Positions 51,808 to 59,692 of a stretch of 64,000 nucleotides of DNA are shown here, piece after piece (positions within the stretch are counted from its first letter, which is position 1; each line of letters begins with the position of its first letter). Position numbers and translations under genes: made by a program. This DNA is from an uncultured Collinsella sp. (lineage in GTDB: Bacteria > Actinomycetota > Coriobacteriia > Coriobacteriales > Coriobacteriaceae): assembly GCA_934668695.1 (NCBI GenBank), contig CAKUOD010000010.1:6275-70274 (forward strand). Direction: 5' to 3'. Below the pieces are notes generated by a model. It did no database searches. It was given only the letters and a program-made list of their open reading frames with translations, and had not been told where the DNA came from.

Positions 51808-52953
51808 ATGGACCTTGCTGACATCCGCCAGGCCATTGATGGCATCGACACCACGCTCCTCAACAGCTTTGTCGAGCGCATGGACATTGCCACCGAGGTC
51901 GCCAAGTCAAAGATCGAGATGGGCAAGGCCGTCTTCGACCCCGCCCGCGAGCGCTCCAAGCTCAACAACCTCGCCAGCCGCGCACCCGAGCGCTACGAGG
52001 CGCAGACAATCACCCTGTTCCGCTTGCTCATGAGCATGAGCAAGGCCGAGCAGCAGCGCTACATCAACGAGCTCAAGGACATCACGGTGTCGCAAAAAGC
52101 CCACGCTACGGCCGCACCCCTCGACACGCCCTTCCCCCAGACTGCCACGGTCGCCTGTCAGGGCGTCGAGGGCGCCTACAGCCAGATCGCCGCATGCAAG
52201 CTCTTCGATGTGCCCGATATCGCTTTCTTCGAAACTTTCGAGGGCGTCATGCGTGCCGTGCGCGACGGCTTCTGCGAGTTTGGCGTGCTGCCCATCGAAA
52301 ACTCCACCGCTGGCTCGGTCAACGCCGTCTACGACCTGCTCGCACAGTTCGACTTCCACATTGTGCGCTCGCTGCGCCTCAAGATCGACCACAACCTGCT
52401 CGTCAAACCCGGTACCAAGCTGCAGGACGTGCGCGAGGTCTACAGCCACGGCCAAGCCATCGCCCAGTGTGCCGGCTTTATCGAGGCCCACGACCTGCAC
52501 GCCACCAAGTACCCCAACACGGCCATGTCTGCCGAGATGGTTGCCAACTCCGACCGCTCCGATGTCGCCGCCATCGCCTCGCGCAGCTGCGCGGCGCTCT
52601 ACGGCCTGGAGGTGCTGGAACCCAACATCCAGGACTCGGACAACAACTACACGCGCTTCGTCGTCATCAGCCGCGAGCCGCGCGTCTACCCCGGCGCCAA
52701 CCGCACCTCGCTCATGATCACCACGACCAACGAGCCGGGCTCGCTCTATCGCGTGCTCGAGCGCTTCTACGCGCTCAATATCAACCTCATCAAGCTCGAG
52801 AGCCGACCCATCCCCGGGCACGACTTTGAGTTTATGTTCTACTTTGACCTGGACTGCCCCTTTGGCAGCAAGGCCCTCGACGACCTGCTCGATTCCATCG
52901 ACGACGTGTGCGAAAGCTTCACCTACTTTGGCAGCTACACGGAGGTGCTCTAG
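51808..52953 (+). CDS. pheA: Bifunctional chorismate mutase/prephenate dehydratase (P-protein)
   Basis: Makes prephenate and then phenylpyruvate. From ATG 51808 the protein is 381 aa: AroQ-type chorismate mutase helices (residues 1-90: MDLADIRQAIDGIDTTLLN), prephenate dehydratase (about 108-290: CQGVEGAYSQIAACKLF, LPIENSTAGSVNAVYDLL, ATKYPNTAMSAEMV with TRF(V) in NNYTRFVVISRE), and a C-terminal ACT domain (TTNEPGSLYRVLERFY, ESRPIPG) that binds Phe. AAAGGGG precedes the ATG. The mutase part serves TyrA as well, since no other mutase is seen in the operon. Confidence 0.95.
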   Translation: MDLADIRQAIDGIDTTLLNSFVERMDIATEVAKSKIEMGKAVFDPARERSKLNNLASRAPERYEAQTITLFRLLMSMSKAEQQRYINELKDITVSQKAHATAAPLDTPFPQTATVACQGVEGAYSQIAACKLFDVPDIAFFETFEGVMRAVRDGFCEFGVLPIENSTAGSVNAVYDLLAQFDFHIVRSLRLKIDHNLLVKPGTKLQDVREVYSHGQAIAQCAGFIEAHDLHATKYPNTAMSAEMVANSDRSDVAAIASRSCAALYGLEVLEPNIQDSDNNYTRFVVISREPRVYPGANRTSLMITTTNEPGSLYRVLERFYALNINLIKLESRPIPGHDFEFMFYFDLDCPFGSKALDDLLDSIDDVCESFTYFGSYTEVL

Positions 52954-54204
52954 ATGACCGATGCCGCCGCAACCCGCCCCTACGGCGTGCTGGGCCGCGT
53001 GCTGGGCCACAGCTACACCCCGACCATCTACAAGGAGCTCGCGGGCCTGGAATACGTGCGTTTTGAACGCGAGCCCGAGGACCTCGAAGCCTTTATGACG
53101 GGCGGCGAATGGGAGGGCACCAACGTGACCATCCCCTACAAGCGCGCCGTCATGGACTACCTGGACGAGCTGAGCCCGCTCGCCGAGCGCATGGGCAACG
53201 TCAACACCATCACGCGCCTGGCTGACGGCCGCCTGCGCGGCGACAACACCGACTACTTCGGCTTTCAGTGCCTAGTCGAGGAGCTGGGCGTTGGGGTCGC
53301 CGGCAAGAAGGCCCTCGTGCTCGGTGCCACCGGTGGCGCCGGCACCACTGCCAGCATGGTGCTCGGCGACCTGGGCGCCATCGTCGTGCCGGTCGGCCGC
53401 ACGAGCGAAGTCAACTACGACAACATCGCGCAGCAGTCCGACGCCGCGTTGCTCGTCAACTGCACGCCCGCCGGCATGTTCCCCCACTGTCCCGATGCCC
53501 CCTGCACGCTCGAGGGGCTCGATGCGCTCGAGGGCGTCATCGACATTGTCTACAACCCTGCACGCACGGGACTCATGCTCGAGGCCGAGCGCCGCGGCAT
53601 CCCCTGCATCGGCGGCCTGCTGATGCTCGTGGCCCAGGCGGCGCAAGCCGTTGAGCGCTACACCGGCCAGGTCACTCCGCGTGAGCGAATTCTGGACGTA
53701 ACGGAGCGCCTGTCACGCCGCGAACAGAACATCGCGCTGATCGGTATGCCGGGCTCGGGCAAGACCCGCGTGGGCGAGCAGATTGCTCTGCTCACGGGGC
53801 GAGAGCACATTGACCTGGACCGCGCCCTCGAGGAGCGCCTGGGCATGCTCTGCGCCGACTTTATCGTCGAGCGCGGCGAGGCGGCCTTTCGCGAACAGGA
53901 GACGGCGGCGCTGGCCGGCATCTCCAAGCGCAGCGGCCTGGTGCTTTCCACGGGCGGCGGCGTGGTCACGCGCGACGAGAACTACCCGCTACTGCACCAG
54001 AACAGCCAGATCGTGATGCTTAACCGTAAGCTCGACGAACTCGCCCACAAGGGTCGCCCCATCACCGCCCGCGATGGCATCGACAAGCTGGCCGAGCAGC
54101 GCATGCCGCGCTACCGCGCCTGGGCCGACTACATCATCGACTCACGCGACTGCGCCGCCAACACCGCCCAGGCCCTCCTCGACACCCTCCCATCCGCTCT
54201 CTAA
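52954..54204 (+). CDS. Fused shikimate dehydrogenase-shikimate kinase (AroE-AroK)
   Basis: Two consecutive pathway enzymes in one 416-aa chain. AroE part, residues 1 to about 255: GHSYTP shikimate site, catalytic Lys63 in NVTIPYK, GDNTD at 96-100, GATGGAG nucleotide site at 124-130. AroK part from about 256: P-loop GMPGSGKT at 264-271, DLDRALE (287-293), GEAAFREQE, STGGGVV and the RPI lid. Both active sites look intact, though the usual SxS of AroE reads HSYT here. ATG begins right after the pheA stop. Supplies the dehydrogenase and kinase steps missing elsewhere in the operon. Confidence 0.94.
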   Translation: MTDAAATRPYGVLGRVLGHSYTPTIYKELAGLEYVRFEREPEDLEAFMTGGEWEGTNVTIPYKRAVMDYLDELSPLAERMGNVNTITRLADGRLRGDNTDYFGFQCLVEELGVGVAGKKALVLGATGGAGTTASMVLGDLGAIVVPVGRTSEVNYDNIAQQSDAALLVNCTPAGMFPHCPDAPCTLEGLDALEGVIDIVYNPARTGLMLEAERRGIPCIGGLLMLVAQAAQAVERYTGQVTPRERILDVTERLSRREQNIALIGMPGSGKTRVGEQIALLTGREHIDLDRALEERLGMLCADFIVERGEAAFREQETAALAGISKRSGLVLSTGGGVVTRDENYPLLHQNSQIVMLNRKLDELAHKGRPITARDGIDKLAEQRMPRYRAWADYIIDSRDCAANTAQALLDTLPSAL

Positions 54205-54207
54205 TCA

Positions 54208-54246
54208 AAACCACCACAAAGGGGACAGGCACCTTTGCGGTGGTTT
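54208..54246. repeat. REP-like palindrome between aroEK and aroQ
   Basis: AAACCACC-A-CAAAGG, 9-nt loop GGACAGGCA, CCTTTG-C-GGTGGTTT: 14 paired bases with one mismatch. No T-run typical of a terminator beyond TTT. The GGGGACAGGCACC core looks like a dispersed repeat; a related sequence lies at 13605-13637 after rnhB. Confidence 0.6.
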
Positions 54247-54268
54247 CTCGACTGCAAAGGAAGCAACC

Positions 54269-54706
54269 ATGAAAGTACTCGTCATCAACGGCCCCAACCT
54301 CAACATGCTCGGCATTCGCGAGCCGGGCATCTATGGCAGCGACAACTACGACCGCTTAGTGCAGATCTGCCAGGAAGCGGGCACTGCACAGGGCTTCGAC
54401 GAGGTCGAGGTCTTCCAGTCCAACCACGAGGGCAGCATCGTCGACAAGATCCAGGAGGCCTACGGCAAGGTCGACGGCATCGTCATCAACCCGGCGGCAT
54501 ACACGCATACGAGCGTGGCGATCCTCGACGCCCTCAAGGCCGTCGCCATCCCTGCCGTCGAGGTCCACATCAGCGCCGTAGAGACACGCGAGGACTTCCG
54601 CCAGGTGAGCTATGCACGCCTAGCCTGCTTCGCCACCATCACCGGCGAAGGCCTCCAAGGCTACGCCCACGCGTTGGAGCTGCTGAAAGAGCATCTCGAA
54701 AAGTAA
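54269..54706 (+). CDS. aroQ: 3-dehydroquinate dehydratase, type II
   Basis: Converts 3-dehydroquinate to 3-dehydroshikimate. 145 aa with the full type II set: LVINGPNLNMLGIREPGIYG (catalytic Tyr in the lid), FQSNHEGSIVDKI, INPAAYTHTSVAILDAL, PAVEVHIS (catalytic His). ATG 54269 with AAAGGAAG upstream; a longer in-frame start at 54074 lies inside aroEK and is rejected. Last gene of the operon, before the terminator at 54732-54765. Confidence 0.96.
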   Translation: MKVLVINGPNLNMLGIREPGIYGSDNYDRLVQICQEAGTAQGFDEVEVFQSNHEGSIVDKIQEAYGKVDGIVINPAAYTHTSVAILDALKAVAIPAVEVHISAVETREDFRQVSYARLACFATITGEGLQGYAHALELLKEHLEK

Positions 54707-54731
54707 GACTGCAACACTACTGAATAATGAC

Positions 54732-54765
54732 AGCGGGAAGGGTCGACTTGGTCCTCCCCGCTTTT
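54732..54765 (+). terminator. Terminator of the aromatic operon
   Basis: Stem AGCGGG-A-AGG/CCT-C-CCCGCT (arms 54732-54740 and 54753-54762) followed by TTTT. Ends immediately before the converging acyltransferase gene. Confidence 0.8.
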
Positions 54766-54767
54766 AA

Positions 54768-55754
54768 TTACGCCTTCTTGATCACGTACGCCAATCCAAT
54801 ATCGCAGGCGCAACGCACGAGAGATGCAAAGAGCCACGATGCTGGCAGCGCCATAAGCAGCGGCATGGTCTGCCAGGGGATAAACCAATCGACCGCGTGG
54901 ATTGCAAAGATGGCAAGGCTGGCCTGTCCGCAGAACACGAGAGCTTTTTCAAAGGACCCCAAAACCGGCACGTCTTTCAACTTCTCCAGCGCCATGGAAA
55001 CCCAGCACACGCAATAGCTGCCGGCAAGAGCGGCAACTGTCGCAACCGCAAATCCATCCACGCGGCGGCTCGAAAGCTCAAGCCCACTCAGCGCGGCAAG
55101 GACAAGCCAAGCGACACCGGCTCCAATAAACAGCAGAGGCTTGCTCACGCTCGGCTCCAGCCCCCTTTGGCGCGCCGTATAGCCAATCCACATCAGCAAG
55201 ACGGTGTAGCAGCTCAGATCCAAATCGAGTGGCAGGTAAACACCAAAACAGCGAGACACGCTCAAACCGCAAAAGGCAATCGCAGCACAGACAACGCCCT
55301 GCCAAACAGCCCCAATCCCGCGGCGATCAAACAGCCGCACGAGCACATTAAACAACAGGCGCGACGTAAACAGCGCCGCCAAAAACCATGCCATGCCAAC
55401 GGCGGTAACGCCAAGCACAGGCACATCAACGCCCGAGGCAAACACAAGCGTCTTAAGCCCCGCAACCAGCGTACCGCTCGTCAAAGGAGCGCCGCTCATC
55501 AAGAACGTCGGCACCTGCCACGCCAGTGCAAGAATCACATACGGCACCAGCAGGCGCGACACCGAACCACTCAGCAGCTCGCGCCACGGCTTCGGCCTAA
55601 ACGTATACCCGGCAAGAATAAAGAACACCGGCATGTGAAACGAGAAGATCGCGTGCCGCAAGGGAGAAGGATTTGGGACGGTGTGTCCCACAATGACCAG
55701 AATCATTGCAATCCCCTTTGCAATATCGATCCAGTCGAGCCTTTTGCTTCCCAT
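54768..55754 (-). CDS. Acyltransferase 3 family membrane protein
   Basis: Predicted O-acyltransferase of surface glycans or peptidoglycan. From ATG 55754 the protein is 328 aa with about ten membrane helices, the N-terminal RLDWIDIAKGIAMILVIVGHT with the family's conserved His, and FSFHMPVFFILAGY. No extra SGNH domain is present. Neighbouring tRNA and envelope glycan genes suggest modification of a cell-wall polymer; substrate unknown. GAAGGG lies 7 nt before the ATG. Confidence 0.85.
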   Translation of the reverse strand: MGSKRLDWIDIAKGIAMILVIVGHTVPNPSPLRHAIFSFHMPVFFILAGYTFRPKPWRELLSGSVSRLLVPYVILALAWQVPTFLMSGAPLTSGTLVAGLKTLVFASGVDVPVLGVTAVGMAWFLAALFTSRLLFNVLVRLFDRRGIGAVWQGVVCAAIAFCGLSVSRCFGVYLPLDLDLSCYTVLLMWIGYTARQRGLEPSVSKPLLFIGAGVAWLVLAALSGLELSSRRVDGFAVATVAALAGSYCVCWVSMALEKLKDVPVLGSFEKALVFCGQASLAIFAIHAVDWFIPWQTMPLLMALPASWLFASLVRCACDIGLAYVIKKA

Positions 55755-55787
55755 GGCGAACCCTTCAAAACCGCAGCACACAAGATG

Positions 55788-55819
55788 AAAAAAGCCCAGA
55801 CCACCAAGCGGTCCGGGCT
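55788..55819 (-). terminator. Intrinsic terminator after tRNA-Arg(TCT)
   Basis: Minus strand 10-bp stem AGCCCGGACC/GGTCTGGGCT with one G-U pair, 7-nt loop, then TTTTTTC. Confidence 0.9.
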
Positions 55820-55829
55820 TAATAAACGA

Positions 55830-55906
55830 TGGTGCTCCATGGCGGATTCGAACCGTCGACCTTGGGATTAGAAGTCCCCTGCTCTATCCAACTGAGCTAA
55901 TGGAGC
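55830..55906 (-). tRNA. tRNA-Arg (anticodon TCT)
   Basis: 77 nt including CCA. Acceptor GCTCCAT/ATGGAGC pairs fully, D stem GCTC/GAGC, anticodon loop CTTCTAA giving TCT, T loop TTCGAAT. Two mismatches are visible: G27-A43 in the anticodon stem and A50-C64 in the T stem. A TATAAT lies at 55958-55953 upstream without a good -35. Reads AGA codons. Confidence 0.95.
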
Positions 55907-55960
55907 AAATAACCGCACGCCCAAGCAAGCGCAAACCTGTCAGGCGCAAGTAATTATAAC

Positions 55961-56728
55961 CTAGTTGAACTGCTCGCGGTACGCCTTGCAGACCTCATCG
56001 ACCGGGCCGTCCATGCGAAGGTCACCCTTCTCAATCCAAACTGCACGCTGGCAGATGCGCTCAACCTGCTCCATGGAGTGCGAAACAAACAGAACCGTCA
56101 CGTCGCCGCTCTGGATAAAGTGCTGGATGCGGGCCTCGCACTTCTGCTGGAAGAACACATCACCGACGGACAGCGTCTCGTCAACGATCAGAATATCGGG
56201 CTCGGTAATCGTCGCGATTGCAAAGGCAATACGCGCCACCATACCCGAGGAGAAGTTCTTGAGCGGCATGTCGACAAAGTTCTGCAGCTCAGCGAACTCG
56301 ATAATGCCGTCAAAGTTGGCGTCGATGAACTCCTTGGTATAGCCGAGCAGGGCGCCGTTCAGATAGATGTTCTCGCGGGCTGTCAGCTCGGGGTCAAAGC
56401 CGGCACCAAGCTCAATCAGCGGCGCGATGTTACCGTGCACTTTAACGCTGCCCTCGCTGGGCTCAAGCACGCCAGCGATGATCTTGAGCATCGTAGACTT
56501 ACCGGAACCATTGGTGCCAACCAGACCCACGACCTCGCCACGATGAATATCAAACGAGATGTGCTTAAGTGCCCTAAACTCCTCAAAGAACAGCTCGTGC
56601 TTGGCAAGCTTAATGAAGTACTCCTTGAGGTTGGTCAGCGACTCGGACGCCATGTTAAAGATCATGGTGACGTCGTCGACCTCGACAGCCAGAGGCTGCT
56701 CGCTGTAATCAACAACAGATTCAGTCAT
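55961..56728 (-). CDS. Polysaccharide/teichoic-acid ABC exporter ATPase (TagH/Wzt type)
   Basis: ATPase of a two-gene exporter for lipid-linked cell-surface polymers. From ATG 56728 the protein is 255 aa: Walker A GTNGSGKST (about residues 72-80), the characteristic IELGAGFDPELTARENIYLNG segment of this subfamily, signature NFSSGMVARIAFA, and Walker B ILIVDETLSVGD. No C-terminal carbohydrate-binding domain, so it exports without Wzt-type tip recognition. AGGAG 7 nt upstream. The permease gene is 11 nt upstream. Confidence 0.93.
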   Translation of the reverse strand: MTESVVDYSEQPLAVEVDDVTMIFNMASESLTNLKEYFIKLAKHELFFEEFRALKHISFDIHRGEVVGLVGTNGSGKSTMLKIIAGVLEPSEGSVKVHGNIAPLIELGAGFDPELTARENIYLNGALLGYTKEFIDANFDGIIEFAELQNFVDMPLKNFSSGMVARIAFAIATITEPDILIVDETLSVGDVFFQQKCEARIQHFIQSGDVTVLFVSHSMEQVERICQRAVWIEKGDLRMDGPVDEVCKAYREQFN

Positions 56729-56739
56729 CACAGCACTCC

Positions 56740-57585
56740 TTAGATGTAGAGGATGAACTTGCGCTCGGACTTATGGAACACGGTGTAGCCAATAACAAGC
56801 GCAAGGACCGCCCAAGCGACGCACATACCAAACGTCAAAAGCGAGGGCGTAGTCTGGAACAGGAAGATATCACGCATAAACTGCAGGTAGTTGTACATGG
56901 GGTTCGCATACACCAAGATCCGAACGATATGCGGCATCTGAGCAACAAAGTCGGTCGTCCAGAAAATAGGCGTGATATAGGTCCAAGCCGTGATGACAAC
57001 ACTCCACAGATGCATAACGTCGCGGAAAAAGACCGTGAGGGCCGAGAGCATCATACCCAGGCCCATGCAGAAGCACATAAGCAGCAGCAGGCAGACCGGC
57101 AGCAGAATCAGATGCCAAGAAGGCATAACATGGAACCACAGCATAACGATGGCAACGGCGACCAGCGAGAAGGCAAAGTTAACCAGCGAGAAGAGCACCT
57201 TCTGTACTGGGAAGACCCAACGGTGCACCTTAACCTTCTTGAGCAGCGGGGCAGCACCCACGATCGACGTCAGGGCCTGGTTCGTAGACTCGGACATGAC
57301 GGCAAAGGTAACGTTACCCACGATCAAGTACAGCGGGTACATCTCGGGCGTAATCGAGCCATTGCGGCCCTGGGCAAAAATCGTCGAGAACACGATGGCC
57401 ATGACGATCATCATCAGAAGCGGGTTGAGCACCGACCATGCGACGCCCAGAACGCTACGGCGATACTTGATCTTAAAATCCTTGGTAACCAGCTGACGAA
57501 GGATAAACGCGTCCTTCTCAAATTCGTTCTTAGCAAACGTCGCAGGCAGACTGCGAGTTTCTTGTTGCTTTGTCTGATCCGACAC
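56740..57585 (-). CDS. Polysaccharide/teichoic-acid ABC exporter permease (TagG/Wzm type)
   Basis: From GTG 57585 the protein is 281 aa with six membrane helices in ABC-2 style. The N-terminal cytoplasmic part ends in RQLVTKDFKIKYRRSVLGVAWSVLNPLL, a family hallmark; ANPMYNYLQFMRDIFL is near the C-terminus. GTG is preferred to the longer frame because AAAGGAG lies 8 nt upstream. A -10-like TATACT at 57630-57625 precedes it. Pairs with the ATPase at 55961-56728. Confidence 0.92.
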   Translation of the reverse strand: MSDQTKQQETRSLPATFAKNEFEKDAFILRQLVTKDFKIKYRRSVLGVAWSVLNPLLMMIVMAIVFSTIFAQGRNGSITPEMYPLYLIVGNVTFAVMSESTNQALTSIVGAAPLLKKVKVHRWVFPVQKVLFSLVNFAFSLVAVAIVMLWFHVMPSWHLILLPVCLLLLMCFCMGLGMMLSALTVFFRDVMHLWSVVITAWTYITPIFWTTDFVAQMPHIVRILVYANPMYNYLQFMRDIFLFQTTPSLLTFGMCVAWAVLALVIGYTVFHKSERKFILYI

Positions 57586-57624
57586 GGATGCAACTCCTTT
57601 ACTCGTAATCGTTGACAAACGAAC

Positions 57625-57630
57625 AGTATA
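57625..57630 (-). promoter_or_regulatory. -10 candidate of the exporter operon
   Basis: Minus strand TATACT, start about 33 nt before the permease GTG. No strong -35 in the matching position. Confidence 0.4.
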
Positions 57631-57686
57631 GACCCGACGGCCATGCAAACGATTCGCGCAACAAAACTGGAGAACTAACCCACATC

Positions 57687-57715
57687 TTAGGATGCCAAGC
57701 CCAAACGGCTATACT
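57687..57715 (+). promoter_or_regulatory. Promoter candidate of the glycosyltransferase operon
   Basis: TTAGGA (57687-57692), 17-nt spacer, TATACT (57710-57715). Start near 57722, about 24 nt before the first glycosyltransferase. Divergent from the exporter promoter. Confidence 0.5.
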
Positions 57716-57745
57716 TTCAGGGATTGAATGTATAAGGAGCATTGA

Positions 57746-58717
57746 GTGAATTCTGAATCCATCGCCGTCATCATCCCCTGCTACAACGAAGCCCTCACGA
57801 TCGGCAAAGTCATCGACGACTTTCACCGCGAGCTTCCGCAAGCGACGGTCTATGTCTATGACAACAACTCGTCGGACGACACCTCACGCATCGCCACCGA
57901 ACACGGCGCCACGGTCCGCTTTGAGCCCCGTCAGGGAAAGGGCAACGTGTGCCGCCAGATGTTTCGCGATATCGACGCCGATTGCTACCTGATGGTCGAC
58001 GGCGACGACACCTATCCCGCCGAGGCTGCCAAAGCCCTCTGCGAGCCCATCCTTAACGGCACGGCCGACATGACCGTAGGCGACCGCCTTTCCAACGGCA
58101 CCTACGCCGAGGAGAACAAGCGTGCCTTCCACGGCTTTGGCAACAATCTGGTCCGCGCCATGATCAAGTGGATCTATGGCTACAGCTTCGATGACGTCAT
58201 GACCGGCTACCGCGCCATGAGCCGCCCGTTCGTCAAAACCTTCCCCGTGCTTTCCGAGGGCTTCCAGATCGAAACCGAGCTCTCGATCCACGCCGTCGAC
58301 CACCGCTGGCGCATCAAAGATGTGCCCATCGAGTACCGCGACCGTCCGGAAGGCTCCGAGTCCAAGCTCAATACCGTGAGCGACGGCATTAAAGTCGTCG
58401 CGATGATCGGCACGCTGTTCAAGGACTACCGCCCGCTGAAGTTCTTCAGCCTCGTAGCGCTTCTGTTTGCGGTGATCGGCCTCGCCCTGGGCATGCCCAT
58501 CGTTGTCGAGTATTTCCACACCGGCCTCGTTCCGCGCTTCCCCACCGCCATGCTCGCCGCGTCGTTTATGTTCCTGTGCGGTCTGAGCCTTGCAACCGGA
58601 TTCATCCTCGATTCCGTGGCAAAGGTCGAAAAAAAGCAGTGGGAGGTCAACGTGTACAGCAAATACGCCTACGACGACCAGCTCGGCCACCCCACTTCCA
58701 AGCCAAGCGAGAGGTAA
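57746..58717 (+). CDS. GT2-family glycosyltransferase with C-terminal membrane helices
   Basis: Predicted to transfer a sugar at the cytoplasmic face, likely to a polyprenyl carrier. The 323-aa protein has the GT-A opening IAVIIPCYNEALTIGKVIDD, VYVYDNNSSDDT, the DGDDTYPAEA metal site (DxD), and the acceptor-side SEGFQIETELSIHA; two membrane helices lie near residues 235-300. GTG 57746 has AGGAG 6 nt upstream. Sugar and acceptor cannot be told from sequence. Confidence 0.88.
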   Translation: MNSESIAVIIPCYNEALTIGKVIDDFHRELPQATVYVYDNNSSDDTSRIATEHGATVRFEPRQGKGNVCRQMFRDIDADCYLMVDGDDTYPAEAAKALCEPILNGTADMTVGDRLSNGTYAEENKRAFHGFGNNLVRAMIKWIYGYSFDDVMTGYRAMSRPFVKTFPVLSEGFQIETELSIHAVDHRWRIKDVPIEYRDRPEGSESKLNTVSDGIKVVAMIGTLFKDYRPLKFFSLVALLFAVIGLALGMPIVVEYFHTGLVPRFPTAMLAASFMFLCGLSLATGFILDSVAKVEKKQWEVNVYSKYAYDDQLGHPTSKPSER

Positions 58718-58723
58718 ACCACT

Positions 58724-59692
58724 ATGCCGCTCATCTCCATCGTCGTGCCGTGCTACAACGAGCAGGAATCACTTCCGATCTTTCTCAAAGAGCTCGATGG
58801 CGTCGTTCGCATCATGACCCAGCAAGACCCCGGCATCTCCTTTGAGACAGTCCTCATCGACGATGGCTCGGCAGACAAAACGCTCGCCGTCATGAAAGCA
58901 GAAGCCGCGGCGGCGCATCCATACGCCATCCGCTGGCACTCTTTCTCGCGCAACTTTGGCAAGGAGGCGGCACTACTCGCCGGACTCCAGCACGCAAAGG
59001 GCGACTATGTCGCCACCATGGATGCCGACATGCAGGACCCGCCCTCGCTCCTGCCGCAGATGTACGAGATCTTACAAACCGAAGACTACGACAACGTCGC
59101 CACACGCAGGACCACCCGCAAAGGCGAGCCTCCCATCAGGTCGTTCTGTGCCCGTATGTTCTACAAGATCATTAACCGCATTTCCAAGGCCGACATCGTC
59201 GACGGAGCACGCGATTTTAGGCTCATGAAGCGGCCTATGGTCAACGCCATCATCTCCATGGGCGAATACAACCGATTCTCCAAGGGCATTTACGGCTGGG
59301 TGGGCTTCAAGACCAAATGGCTCCCCTACGTAAACGTCAACCGCGTGGCCGGCGAGACCAAATGGAGCTTTTGGTCGCTGCTCCTCTATTCCATCGACGG
59401 CATCGTCGCGTTTTCCACGGCACCGCTCTCCCTCGCCGCCCTCACAGGTATCGTCTTCTGTCTCATCGCTATTCTGGGATTCGTCGTCATCCTAGTAAAG
59501 ACGCTTGTCTGGGGCGACCCCGTCGGCGGATGGCCCTCCCTTGCCTGCCTCATTACGCTGTTTGGCGGCATGCAGCTCCTGTGCCTGGGAATCATTGGCG
59601 AGTACCTAGCAAAAGCCTACTTGGAGACCAAGCGCCGCCCCATCTATATCATTCGAGAATCCAACGAGGAATCTGATGACACAGCCCAATAA
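58724..59692 (+). CDS. GT2-family polyprenyl-phosphate glycosyltransferase (GtrB/DPM1-like)
   Basis: Members make polyprenyl-phosphate-linked sugars for periplasmic-side transfer. The 322-aa protein has LISIVVPCYNEQESLPIF, VLIDDGSADKTL, FGKEAALLAGLQHAKGDYVATMDADMQDPP, DGARDFRLMKR and RYSKG-type FSKGIYGWVGF, then two C-terminal membrane helices (about 230-300). It overlaps the next gene by 17 nt. In this family the donor is often passed to a YfhO- or GT-C-type enzyme, which fits the next gene. Confidence 0.9.
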   Translation: MPLISIVVPCYNEQESLPIFLKELDGVVRIMTQQDPGISFETVLIDDGSADKTLAVMKAEAAAAHPYAIRWHSFSRNFGKEAALLAGLQHAKGDYVATMDADMQDPPSLLPQMYEILQTEDYDNVATRRTTRKGEPPIRSFCARMFYKIINRISKADIVDGARDFRLMKRPMVNAIISMGEYNRFSKGIYGWVGFKTKWLPYVNVNRVAGETKWSFWSLLLYSIDGIVAFSTAPLSLAALTGIVFCLIAILGFVVILVKTLVWGDPVGGWPSLACLITLFGGMQLLCLGIIGEYLAKAYLETKRRPIYIIRESNEESDDTAQ

